Below are positions 1-11,682 of a stretch of DNA of 64,000 nt, piece after piece (position 1 is the first letter of the stretch; every line of letters begins with the position of its first letter). This DNA comes from Archegozetes longisetosus (Eukaryota > Arthropoda > Arachnida > Sarcoptiformes > Trhypochthoniidae): the NCBI GenBank assembly GCA_018873245.2, contig JAEMBT020000001.1, positions 1,178,001-1,242,000 on the forward strand, read 5' to 3'. The notes under the pieces were generated by a model, which searched no databases, was not told where the DNA came from, and worked only from the letters and a program-made list of their open reading frames with translations. The position numbers and the translations under genes were made by a program.

Positions 1-3000
1 GCAATAGCACTGGCTGGTCCGGTCATCGCAAGTCCTATTATAAGATCCCTGTGGATCACAATCGCATGATTTGCAGCCTTCATTCGATCCTAGATCCCAA
101 TAGCCCTCAACGCAAACATTGCATTGTCTGCCCATAACATTAGGCTTACAATTGCACTGTCCGGTCGCCTGATTGCATTGAAGCGGTGCCGAACTATAGC
201 TCGATCGGTACGATAAAGTGGGCGTCGATTCTTCTTGATAAGTGCCATAAGAATGACAGTTGCATGCTTTGCAGTCGCCCTTCGGATGCGCTAAAGCGTT
301 GCCATAATATCCGGGCAAACATTTTTCACATTGATATCCATCAGTATTATATATGCATTTAAGACATTCACCAGTAGTTGTATTACAATTTCCGACTGCG
401 TTTGGATCAATGTTTCCATTGCATTCACACCTACGACATGCAGAATTTTGACCATATTTGCCCTTTGGATAACCAGCATATCCATCAACGCAAAGGTCGC
501 ACTGATGTCCTGCTCATCATATTTAAGAATTAATAATAATACTTAATAGAGAAATAAAAACATGCACTACAACACTGTTTGATTGAGTCATTCCAAATAA
601 AAGACTATCTTTCTTAGAAATCAATAGTACCTAATATGGAAGGACTGCAATCCTCTCTATAAGTCAGAAGTTTAGATAAAGATCTGAATCGACTTATCAA
701 CAAACAAACAAATAGACAAACGAACAAATATGTTGATTACTCGTTATAAAAACCACAACCGATTATAACTACTTTATACCTGCATAACCTTCTGGACATT
801 GAAGACAAGCCACTGATTCATCGGGTAAAATAGTGCAAGCCCCTTGTTGAGGACACGGGCAGGGCTCGCAATCATTTTCAGTGCCTTGTAATGCATCTCC
901 ATAAAAACCTGACGCACATAACTGACAGTTATCCCCAGCAGTATTATGTTCGCATATACACCGTCCTAAAAATGTAAGTTTTCCCGTCACCGAATTAATC
1001 AATTATTATTAGTTTTGTTATCGAAGCTAATTAATGCCATTCACTCTTTCTCTATATTATATTATATTAATCAACCTTTTAATTAATCTTTATTTCTGTT
1101 CATATTAAACTAAATTAATATTTTAATTAATGATTATTTGATTATTTGATTAATTAATGTATTAGTAATGGACTGAGATGACGAATGTGTACCTGTGTCG
1201 GGATCGCAATACTGTGAGTGACCGTTACAATTGCACTGAACGCATCGACTAAAGCTTCCACCGCCTGGAGGATCGTGTCTATATCCAGGAGCACAAGACT
1301 CGCAGTACTGTCCCACATACCCGGGTGGACATGTGCACATCTCAATCCAAGTCGCTCTTTCGTTATACGACAACTGTTGAGCTGATTCTAGTCTGACGTC
1401 ATCCAAAAATCCAGAACCAGAAGGTGTATAAGTGGTACGAATTTTCAGAGCAGTCAAGTTCGACAGAACACTAATGAAGTCTTTAGTGCTAAGACGTGGA
1501 GCCCATCCATAACGTGCGTCTTCATGAAGTCGGAACTTATATTCTTGAGTTCTTGTAGACGGCAATGGATTTCCCTGACCAAAAATTGGTTGCGATATTA
1601 CAAGACCTGCGCCTTCAAAAACAATGTCTTCGACTGTGGCTCGCGGACCGTCTTCGCCAACTCTTAGTGAAAAACTTAGAAATTGATTATATGAAGCCCT
1701 TCGATCTTTGAGGTATTTATCGGGAGCTATCAGATAGACGGGTTCGCGAGTCACCGCGTTCACTGCTATGTTCTTTCCAATTGAATTGTATTGATGTGCG
1801 ACTTCTCTGCCGTTTCTGTCTTTTGCAATCCATCCTTCATTGTCACGATTGAAACTGCTCTCAATAGTATGCATCGAAAATCCTGGAGCACTCGTGCAGA
1901 CCGACGAATGTCCATAACAAAAACATGACAAACAACCGAATTCATTGTCTAACTGTAAATCAAAGAATCCGGGCTTACACTTATCACAGTGTTGTCCCTC
2001 AGCATTGGCTTTACAACGACATTCACCAGTCCTTTGGTCGCAAGAGGCTGTGTTGTTCCAACTGCCAGCTGTATTACAACCACAAGACCTATCAATAAGA
2101 TAATATATATGTGACAATTCATTTGAAACTTAAATGCAATAATTCAATAAAAAAACAATTAGCGAATACCTGCAACCATCAGTTGTAAAGTTGTAAAAGT
2201 TAGGCGCACACCGATCACAGCGTTGGCCTTCGACTCCAGGCTTACAAATACATTGTCCAGAATTGATACACTGAAGACTTACAGAACCTGTTGTTTGTTA
2301 AACAATAAATAGATTTTTGCCCAACAATCAAAAAGTCAAATGAGGATAATAGCTAGACATACCAGTAGGATCGCAGTTGCAGGCAACGCACCGTCCGTCA
2401 GGAGCAGTATAGTAGTTATCCCTACATCGCTCGCAATTAGGTCCTGATGTGGAATCACTGCAGTCCATACAGTGACCTCCGTGTCCTGTTTTCAGCCACA
2501 AGTCTCGATCGAAGTAACATCGATTCGATCTTCCGTTGCAATTACACGCTGGAAAAAGATATTAGTTAGATATCACTTTGGCATTAGTAAAACGATTTTT
2601 ACAACAGCAAACATTCAAGTGTAACATTACTTTGCCATTGAGATCCAGTCCACACTTGCATTTGGTTTCCACTAATCCGAAAACCCTTACTCTCAATGCA
2701 GTCCCAATTGCAAAACAGTAAAGTCAGCAAAGTGAGTGAATTTATGTAATTCATTGTACTTTATTTTGATAGCTCTTATGGTATGAGACTAGATATTTTC
2801 GTGAAATACTTATTATACTTTGAGCACAATATGAAAACTCACGAAAAAAATCATTCAAACAACTCACAAAACTTAACACCTGTTCACTAAAAACTTTATA
2901 ACTTTATTGAGAAAAGTTGAAAACTCACAAAACTTTTGCTAACTTATAAGTGAAAGTATTAGACACAAAATAATCATTTGATGATTATATAAATTGTGTG

Positions 3001-6000
3001 AACAATTGAGTAATTTACTAAAAAAGGAAACCTCTTTCAGAGTTGACTGTCTCTCGCTTTGGCCCTTTACGGGCGTATTGCGAGTGATGTTTTTCACAAT
3101 ATTAACTGTGATGATTGTAGAGCAGGTTATAGTCTATGTATATTGTATTATTGCATCGGTTGCCGGTTTACTTGTCCTTATTTGTGTGGGAAGCCATTCA
3201 GCCTACATAACTAACTGCATACTCTTAGCTATTCCTTCTACTGTCCATTACTATCAAAATTTCTTTATTTAATAGGATATTACTACTATTTCTTTGAGAT
3301 AGTTGTCGATTGATCTAATCTGTGATTGTTTGTTTAATTAATTGTTTAACAGATAGTTGTTTAAAAATGAGTAATTCACCACTATAGTGACTTAATTTAC
3401 AACTTCGAGTACCTAATATCATAATTTCGATTAAATTAGTATAATTTACGACTTATGCATGACTAGAAAAAGCAGTGTGTGGGTGGACTGGATATTTCGC
3501 ACACTCAATACATCAATGAACTAATAAGTAACTCAAACTTCTTATGCTTACGTTTGCACTCATAAGCGTTTTTGGCAGTAGCTCTTCTCCAGGGCTGGTC
3601 ATTATAGAACGGCAAACATTCGTTGCAATCAGGTCCGGCTGTGTTATGTTCGCAACGACATATTAGTCTGCGTTGCACTGAGCCACGCTGTCCTGGAGGT
3701 TGATAGCATTGATTGGCGTGCCCATTACATTTACATCTGATTTTAAGATATATATATTACATTATATATCAGTTTAGATCCAATTTACCGAATACATACA
3801 TTCCACCAACTGATAAGTCAGAAATTGCATAATAATAAGACTTTAATACTTGTGGATCACCAAATATTTCATCGCCAAATGTGTTCATACGATCGAGAGT
3901 TATCCTAATATCAGTTGCTGTTACAAATTCCTATTAGAAAAGACAAATAATTTTCAAAAAACAAATTGATAACAGAAGTGAAAAAAGAAATACCTGTAAA
4001 AGACTACTATTTTCGAAATGAAGAGCACTGGGCCTGCCTTCAAGTGTAGTAAAGATGACATTTCCACCAGTAAGGGGTGAAATATCGCTAAACTCTTTGG
4101 TGCACAAGGCTCTTGTTTCATCTTCACGACTAGCGTAAACACTATCAGTAACATTATATTTGCTTAAACAGGTCGCACTATAATATTGAAATGGAATCCA
4201 CGGACCATCTTCTGTTGTTCGCTTATATATTGCGAAACTTTCCGGTCGTGGAGAATGAAATTTCAGTCGAACATAAGTTATGTCAAATGCCTTTCCTGTG
4301 GGCAGGATTTGTATTAAAGAATAAGTAAAGAATAAATAAGGAATGAATAAAGAATATATAAAGAATACAAAAAGAGTTAGTGAGTAAGAAATGAAGATAG
4401 AGTCTAAAAAGTTAGAAATGAAATGTTAATCATTTGGATTGAAGTGTCTACAACCTCACCCTCACCTCATTCACTATTATTAGTGAATAAACTGTTCATC
4501 GAAAACATAGTTATTATTGAATCCCATAATAACAATAATAATAATAATTGAACTATAATTGTATTGAAGTCATAATAATTTCTTTTTATGGCCGTAAAAC
4601 TAGAAAATAAGTTATTATTAATCAGAAGCCGCTCTTATAATATATAACTTAAGTTTTGTGAGCAATAAATTCATAAAATGTTGTCAAATAACTTTCTGTA
4701 ATAGAATTTTCAACTCATATCTTGAATCGTTTGAATTTTGTGAATGTATACTCAATTCTATATTAATCTGTTGTTTGTTGCAGACACGAGTTTCTGCAGT
4801 AAACTTCTAAGAAGTAATTGCCCTTCAGACCAGCCATGTGTACAAAGCTTTGATTCCGCTAAAGACCTAATTTGGTCCATTTGTTGATCAATTTGAGGAA
4901 AAGAAAACACAAATATAAACACAAATATAGACACAAATATTAGACAGAATATGACAACAAAGTTAGGATGAAATATTTGATACATTTATGCTGTAGTAGT
5001 CAATAAATATATATGAGCTGAGAGATAAGTTTTCTCTCATTCTAATTACTCATTATTTTAAGATAAACAGAAATAAACATTTGAGGCCAATAATAAAGAA
5101 GATAAAAGTTGTAAAAAGTGCAATAACACTATTAATGAGTCGCGCATCCCATTCCTATTGCCGACGTAAAGGCAAACTTTCTCCTTCTAAATCATAGTTA
5201 AAATTAAGTTTATATCTCTAATACTTTGTGCTTGTCTCAAAGTGTAGTATCATAATTGAACAAATTTACACTTATTATTTTAATTTAACTGGTTCCAACT
5301 CAAATGATTACTTTGAAATGTTTCTAAAGATTCCTTTTCTATTCAGGTTTTGTAGAATTTATGCCGTAAAAAGTGTATTATTTAAAAATAGGTGTTCGGC
5401 AAACGCGGAAATACAAATACTTTTGAAGGACAATTTAGTGAAAGCGCAGTCACCGTTTAATAGTTGAATGTTTATAAAGTGAATATAGCACTCTTTCAAA
5501 ATTATAACAATCACAGTGAGTATAGATTATTATGACATAACTTAGTGAATAAACACTTTCTCATTCTAAACCATCACGAACTTTGCTCTCATTAAATATT
5601 GTTTGCTTTTCAATATCTAACGTACGCATTAGTCGTTACGGAGTATACTGCTTAAAACTTAGCAATCCACGATAGCAACAAGAGTAGACTCGTTGCTATG
5701 TTAACTTGTCTGAGATACGCATCGATATCTGGCAAAGTTTGATATATAATTTACTTCTCTCGCTATATCGAGTATTCCATAAGTTTGTTGATAGCTTTTA
5801 CATTATGATCTAATGGGAAACACCCCACAACAGCGCATCACTTCTGGTCGTTATCAATGATTACTAAGTTGTTGAGTGTAAGCCATTGAAAATTTGGAGC
5901 AATGAACTTAATAAGTGTGAAATAAGAGTACTGTAATCTTTTGCTTCCCAAGTTTGCAGTTAGTATTTCTACAAGAATTAGTTATTTACAAATTTAAGAT

Positions 6001-9000
6001 TTGATTCTTAAAAGTCCGAAAAGTTGAATGAAAATCAATTTCAGTTACAGTACAGAGTAAAATATTGACAAAATCTGAATTTGACACATAATTAACTAGT
6101 TGGTAATTATTACACTGATATGATGTTTACTTAATGATTTCGTTAGAGGAGTAACTCAAATACGTTTTTATATTTAAATAGGAGTAGAAATTTTCACTCA
6201 ATAAGTTGGGTATACTTCTCCTTTAGTGAAATTTTCTTCAATCTGACAAGTATTAAGAATATACCTTAAGTCATCGATTATTTTTAGAAAGCGTCAATCA
6301 ATATATTATCTTATTTTCATAATGATTCGTATTTTTTTTTATCAATATAACACTCAAACAGACGTAATATCAAAAAATGACTTATAGATTGAAACTTTTA
6401 AGCAACAAGTTTCAAGTTGTCTTAATAAGCTTGACTTTCAAATAATTGAATGACTTCTTTCTCTTCTAACTCGAGCGCTACTCTCTAGTAAGAAAACTTA
6501 CTAAACCATTTCACTTAATTACTTAATTACTCGAAACTCAATCTAATTAATTACAGCGAAGTAAGTTATTAGAGAGCATTAGTTCAATCTAAGAACTAAT
6601 AAATAGGACTTAAACACAAGTTGGTATTTATAATGTTAATTACAGTTTTAAATAGAATATTTAAGCATCTGTTGCATATAAAAAATCAATTACATTAGAA
6701 TTAATGTGATTATTATGATTTGAAAATGAAGTCAATTGAATCAGTCTATAGAGCTTGACTTGAATGAGCTGATGCGTAAACTGAAATTGATTTTATTATT
6801 TTCACTAGCGTTCAATACATCTTCATTTTGTTTATTTTATTTTTTATATGCTCTTTCAATTTTTAGCCTTGCTCCAACTAAATAAATATATCTCATTTTT
6901 GATTATGTTAGCTAGCTTTAAATCAATCTGACTTTTAATTTATTTTTAAATTCAATTACTTTAGGTCTAGGGTTGAATGAATTCTAACAAAAGATGTGAA
7001 TAAGTTATAGACATTTATCACATGGGTTTGCGTATCTAATATATGAAACATTTTTCCTAAAGATATTGAGCTTATAAATCTATAAATAACTGTAACATGA
7101 CTCAAAACTGATATCTTTCTCAGGATATAGCAGAGCATTAATTCAAACAAAAACGACTGATTATTACTAAAGTTACATAATTACAGACATCACAGTTCTC
7201 TATCTAATTGTAATTTAACTGAAACAAATATTTATTTTTTCACCATTTTCAAATCTCTCTAAACATGCTAATGTTGCACAAATCAATTGTTAAATCTACA
7301 AATTTAAGTTTTAGTAATTAGAAGAGTTATATTTTGAACAAACGATAAGACTATGTGTAAGTGTTTGTAATAGTATTACTATTTCTGATACAAATAGAAA
7401 CACTTTTTAAAGCTATTCGATGCAAACTCAGACCAAATAAATTGAAACACAATCTCAACCATCACATAAATGAAATGAACTCAGCCTTTATACTTAAAGT
7501 TTGAATTTTAGAGTTGAAAGTAAAAACACTAAAAGATGAATAAAAGGAATAGTTTATTTGATTGAAAGTAGAATCACTGCTAACACAATGCATTATTTCC
7601 TATTAGTTGGAGTGCACACAGTGTTCAAAATGAATAGAAATGAATAGAAATGCATGAAAGGCATGAAAGGCATAAAAGGCATAAAAGTCTGAAAAGAGTT
7701 TGCGATCGAGAGATAAAGAGAAGCTATTATTGATAGAATTATATGATAGGACGAAGATTTAGAATGATTTAAAAGTTTAGCTAGTATTTAAAAATTGGTT
7801 TAGAGAGAAATGTTGTGTTAGATCTATTTTTAGTGATGCTCAATAGCAATTCAAAGTTGGCTTAGACTCGGAAAGAGCAAAAGCGTTATAATTGACACAT
7901 TCGCTATCTAACACATCCATTGCCAAAATGCTCTGTTTGATTCTATCTAAATATTATGTAATCAATTATTTAAATATTTGTCCATACGCCAAATTATTCA
8001 TAATAATATTGATGTAGCAATAATACTAAATTGCAGCTCTAAGCATTCAACACTAACTTTTATTACACGCAAAATCATGTTTTAATTATTAAAGTCTATC
8101 ATTAACCTTAACTTCATTAATATATTGATTGTTTCATTTTGATTTTGTTCAATCCATCCAAAGTCTATTGAACTCTAGTTAAAGCAACCTAAACTTTTAC
8201 AATCAACACTTCGAGTAATGAGTCAATTTGTACGTCTATTTTATATTTAATTAAGTGAACTTTTACTTATACTTGCAATTCTCGAGTCAAACCAATCTAA
8301 TGCAAATTACTGATTATTCTTATTTCATAGGCAAATATTAGAATACGTGCAATACTTAATTCAATCTATTATAGTCTACATATTTGGTAAAAGCGATGAG
8401 ATGTGAATCTTTAGACTCTTGTAAAGCGTGCGCTCATAAAACATAAAGTTAACAATTTGACAATGGTCTCACTCACAAAGTAGTACATTATGCTATCTTT
8501 TCATCAACATTTAATCATCTTTTTGCTTCATATATGGTTTGAAGAAGAATTATTAAAATGAACAAATGTTGAATATAATTTATCTAACTATTCAAGACTC
8601 TGTTATGCCATTCACATTGAACTAAGAATAGAAAAATAAAAATTTAGATCCAGAGTGCTTCTAATTTGCGCATACGTTTTCATATAAATGTCTGGATTCT
8701 ATCGCTAAGTTTTTGAGCAGCAATTCTTTATTCGGCTCAAATTTGAACAATCCAAATGAAATGCTCTAAAGATTGATTCGAATTCAAAATTATTCCTAAT
8801 TGGATCCAATTGAAGCAATTAATAATAATGGCCATGCTATTCAATATTTGAGCTCAAATTCATTGAAGCCATTATCTTAAGGAAGGCAGTACTTATTTTA
8901 GACATTCATTAGATGGAAAAATTGAGTGAATAGCAGAAGCTTAAGTTACATATTGATAAAGTTTGTCTATTTCATCAAGTTCGTTCGAAATTTGAGATCT

Positions 9001-10666
9001 TTAGAAATAAAGGTAACTCAAAGATACTCTCTTAAACACTAATCAATTAGAGAGAATCTAAACGTTATTGCACGGTCTAAAAGAATTTCATACGATATGA
9101 CGAACTTTTTCAAATTAAGTTATAGGTACAAAATCACACACCATGAGAAATATATTTGAACAAGCTGATTATTATGTTGGTTAATAAAAAATGAAATTGT
9201 AGCTTGCTTTAACTTCTAAATTTATGTGCATTTACTTAAGTCAAATAAATTCTCTTTAGAGGAGAAACAACGATATATTTATTATATTAATAAATTTAGC
9301 AATTTTTTATCAATTGTTTTGCAACTTACTTAATAAAGATTTTTAAGATGATGTCAAACCGTAGAAACATGAAAGAGTGTCAGAAGCATAAATGAAATGC
9401 TAACATGTAAATTATGTGTTGGGAGAATGTTTGAAAAAGTTGGCTATCAACTAGTCTGTAAGTTGTGGACATGTGCGCATTGGCAGCAATTTAAGTGATA
9501 ACCGCTGTTTGGTTAGCAATAAAACGCAATTCCTGCTAAGCGTAGCTAAAATCAGCCTTAAGGCGCCTTTTTCACAAAGTAAAGACCAAACATACTGTAT
9601 GGCACAGCAGAAGATTGGGATTTATGCCACAAATGTCTGCCTCTAACTTGACAAAGAGTGACGGCAAATCAGCAAAAACAAGAGATGAGGAGAATGGTAA
9701 GGTCTTTCGGAGGAAGGTCTATATCCGTTAATGGATGCGTGAAGGGATAAATAGTTGTAAAGCTTATAGATTAGAAACGGCAAAACAAAAACATATTCTT
9801 AAAGCTATTTTCTCAATGATTCAATAGATGAATAGCCTTCAAGTGTAATGCTATTCACAAGCAAATACTCATGTTGTTCGTGACTACTATTCATAAAATG
9901 CTAATTTCATGGTTTACCTCTATTATCAACTTGTAGAGAACTTCTTAACTAGAGCTAAAAGAACTTTTTGTACAACTTCTCAAACTCTAAGCTGGTAAGA
10001 GTACTTCAAATGAAGTTAGTGCGAGATATTTATGATAGATAATAAGGATAGTTAAAAGTGAGAGGAAGAATAAGAATAATAAGTGTAGAGAAAGTAAAGA
10101 AGAATAAGAATAAAAAGAATAAAAAGAAGAATAATTGTAGAGAAAGTAAAAACATTAGTCTTACCTAAATGTAAAGTGAGATTAACTTGATTAGGATATT
10201 GTATTCCCTCAAGCATAGTCTCGCTCTGCCACCAGGTCTGCTCATTATTATCATTATAATCAGTTAGAAAAGAAGAAGGATGTTTTAATTGTGGATTAGA
10301 GTCATCACACACTTCACATGTCTTCTTACTGGCACCAGTGGCACCCGTTTGTACACAATATTCGGTGGCACCCGAAGTCCCGCATGTATTTGTAGCTTCA
10401 ACTGGTACTAAATATGCTGCGTTTACGAACTCGGGCACACATCTTTGTGGCCGATTCCTAGCATCATAACACCGATTCGACTCTTCTTGTTGCCCAGCTT
10501 GAGGATTGAGTAATCTGTTATAATTATAGTCCGGTTGCGATAAAGTGTATGTAATTAATACACTTATGTACAAGAGTAACTTTAGTGATGCACATGTATA
10601 AGTATTTGCACATGTTCTTAATTTACAGCTAAATAACGGTAGAGTAGATGTTAGAACCTGAGCCAT
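1..10666 (-). CDS. LAMC1: Laminin subunit gamma-1, N-terminal part (partial, continues beyond position 1)
   Basis: Secreted basement-membrane subunit that joins alpha and beta chains in the laminin trimer. Coding exons on the minus strand, in order: 10666-10165, 4295-3994, 3930-3800, 3736-3552, 2548-2363, 2287-2170, 2088-1193, 965-780, 509-1. All junctions are GT-AG and phase-consistent, giving 1005 residues. Residues 1-43 hold a hydrophobic secretion signal (core [16 protein letters not shown]). Exons 1-3 encode the LN domain, with the family signature TATDIRITL followed by [13 protein letters not shown]. Laminin EGF-like repeats follow. An L4 (LamB) domain lies at about residues 550-725 in exon 7 (DNEGW to [13 protein letters not shown]), then more LE repeats. 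The exon 3/4 junction gives Ile before CKCNGHA, where vertebrate chains have Arg. The coiled coil lies outside the window. Identification is secure. The start is the first in-frame Met of exon 1; an untranslated exon further upstream is possible. Confidence 0.95.
2549..3551 (-). other. LAMC1: Laminin gamma intron 4 (1.0 kb)
   Basis: This intron is larger than the other internal laminin introns here. It holds the candidate alternative exon (2691-2754), with a TATA-like stretch upstream of it on the minus strand (about 2986-2993). A block at about 3035-3260 is less AT-rich than its surroundings. A plus-strand open frame through that block has a hydrophobic run, but it resembles no family I know and is not called a gene. 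Confidence 0.5.
2691..2754 (-). other. Candidate alternative first exon of laminin gamma (signal peptide)
   Basis: Inside laminin intron 4, an ATG at 2754 opens a frame reading [19 protein letters not shown] then Ile-Glu: a short N-region, a hydrophobic core and a small-residue end, as in a signal peptide. After GAG-A there is a good donor (GTAAGG, from 2690). It leaves phase 1, exactly the phase needed by exon 5 at 2548 (142-bp intron). The spliced product would start secretion directly at the LE repeats and lack the LN domain. Without splicing, the frame ends at a stop at 2599-2601 after 51 residues. No transcript evidence is available here. Confidence 0.4.
4296..10164 (-). other. LAMC1: Laminin gamma intron 1 (5.9 kb)
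   Basis: Donor G|GTAAGA at 10164 and acceptor CCACAG at 4296-4301 join LHLG to KAFDITY. The sequence is mostly AT-rich with no convincing coding frame on either strand. It contains simple repeats: 12-mers of ACACAAATATA type at about 4907-4942, decamers at 7631-7688, and a purine-rich GAATAA/GTAGAGAAAG repeat at 10061-10150. A less AT-rich block lies at about 9440-9760. Confidence 0.6.
7631..7688. repeat. Short tandem repeats in laminin intron 1
   Basis: Two perfect copies of TGAATAGAAA are followed by about four degenerate copies of GCATGAAAG / GCATAAAAG. This is a simple-sequence tract with no coding meaning. Confidence 0.75.
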
Positions 10667-11122
10667 CGATGCAAATCATACAAAACTATGTTGGAAACCA
10701 GGTTCTAGTTTGTCTTTCCACCAAAAATCACTTTTCAAGTTAAGAAAAAATAGAAAACCAACAATAAATAAATAGTGATATAAACAAACAAGAATTGTGA
10801 AAACTTTATAAACCGAATCAATGGTCAGTTGTTGGCTACGGACACAAATGTGTGCTTCACTCCATACGTATTCCCCTCTCTCCGCATTGACACACAGAAA
10901 CACACGGAACACACACCACACATATAGAACTCTCACATAACTTCTATAAATGCTTTCAGCTAAAGCATACCATCAACTAGTAGGCCAAAACCTCCCGCTT
11001 TAGCACATACACTCTGAGCGGACCACGACGACGCCCGGATTGCTTACTCAAGCCTATTGGTTGATCAACAAGAGTATGAGACAACACTAAGAGAGTTATA
11101 GGGAGAGAGAGGGAGAGCGAGT

Positions 11123-11199
11123 ATGTGTGTGTGAGCGAGAGAGTGAGTGAGAGTGTGTGTGTGTGTGTGTGTGTGTGAGTGAGTGAGAGAGGGAGAGCC
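11123..11199. repeat. TG / GA microsatellite
   Basis: Runs of GTGTGT and GAGTGAGTGAGAGAG, including about 12 consecutive TG units, about 460-530 bp upstream of the laminin start codon. The placement is promoter-proximal, but it may simply be slippage-prone sequence. Confidence 0.85.
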
Positions 11200-11641
11200 A
11201 GAGTGTGTAAGTGAGAGACCGACACAGGAAACCAAAGAGTGCGAGAGATGCCTTCAAAGTTAAACTCCTAGTCAGGCGATACCAAATCGTTAAGTGTAAA
11301 CTTAGCCATAACTTTCCTGAAAAGCTAACTAACGTCTATGTGTGGCCCGACTTTTCTCAATTAGTTTTTGCTGCTATGTTTAGAATTAGCTCATCAGCTC
11401 CTACAGTAACTAAACTAAATAATATGCCAGCCAAATTTGTTCTCTAAATCTAAAACACTTTAACTATTTTCCTATTATTTTGCAGCACTTTTTTTTCCAA
11501 CTTTCAGCTTTTTATCCCTTCTCATCTCATCTGACAAAATATTCATAAGTAATCAATAAAAATACTGCATGAAAAGCTTGAAAAGTTCATAACTCTTTAT
11601 CAATTAATATTCAGAAGAATATTATTGGATTTTAAAGAACC

Positions 11642-11644
<3 letters not shown>

Positions 11645-11679
<35 letters not shown>
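11645..11679. repeat. (AG)17 microsatellite
   Basis: A perfect AG dinucleotide run of 35 bases in the laminin / AP-3 mu intergenic region. GAGA tracts can bind GAGA-factor-like proteins in insects; any role here is inference. Confidence 0.9.

Positions 11680-11682
<3 letters not shown>

Noticed and set aside
2994-3272. 92-codon plus-strand frame in laminin intron 4
   Set aside because: Starts without an ATG, with the first Met about a third of the way in. Hydrophobic but without family resemblance. Kept only as a composition note.
10676-10936. 86-codon minus-strand frame just upstream of the laminin start
   Set aside because: Ends in a stop just before the laminin ATG and has no family resemblance. 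Most likely 5' UTR or promoter sequence.
10977-11225. Minus-strand frame rich in Leu, Ser, Thr and His
   Set aside because: A translation of the TG/GA microsatellite; low complexity.
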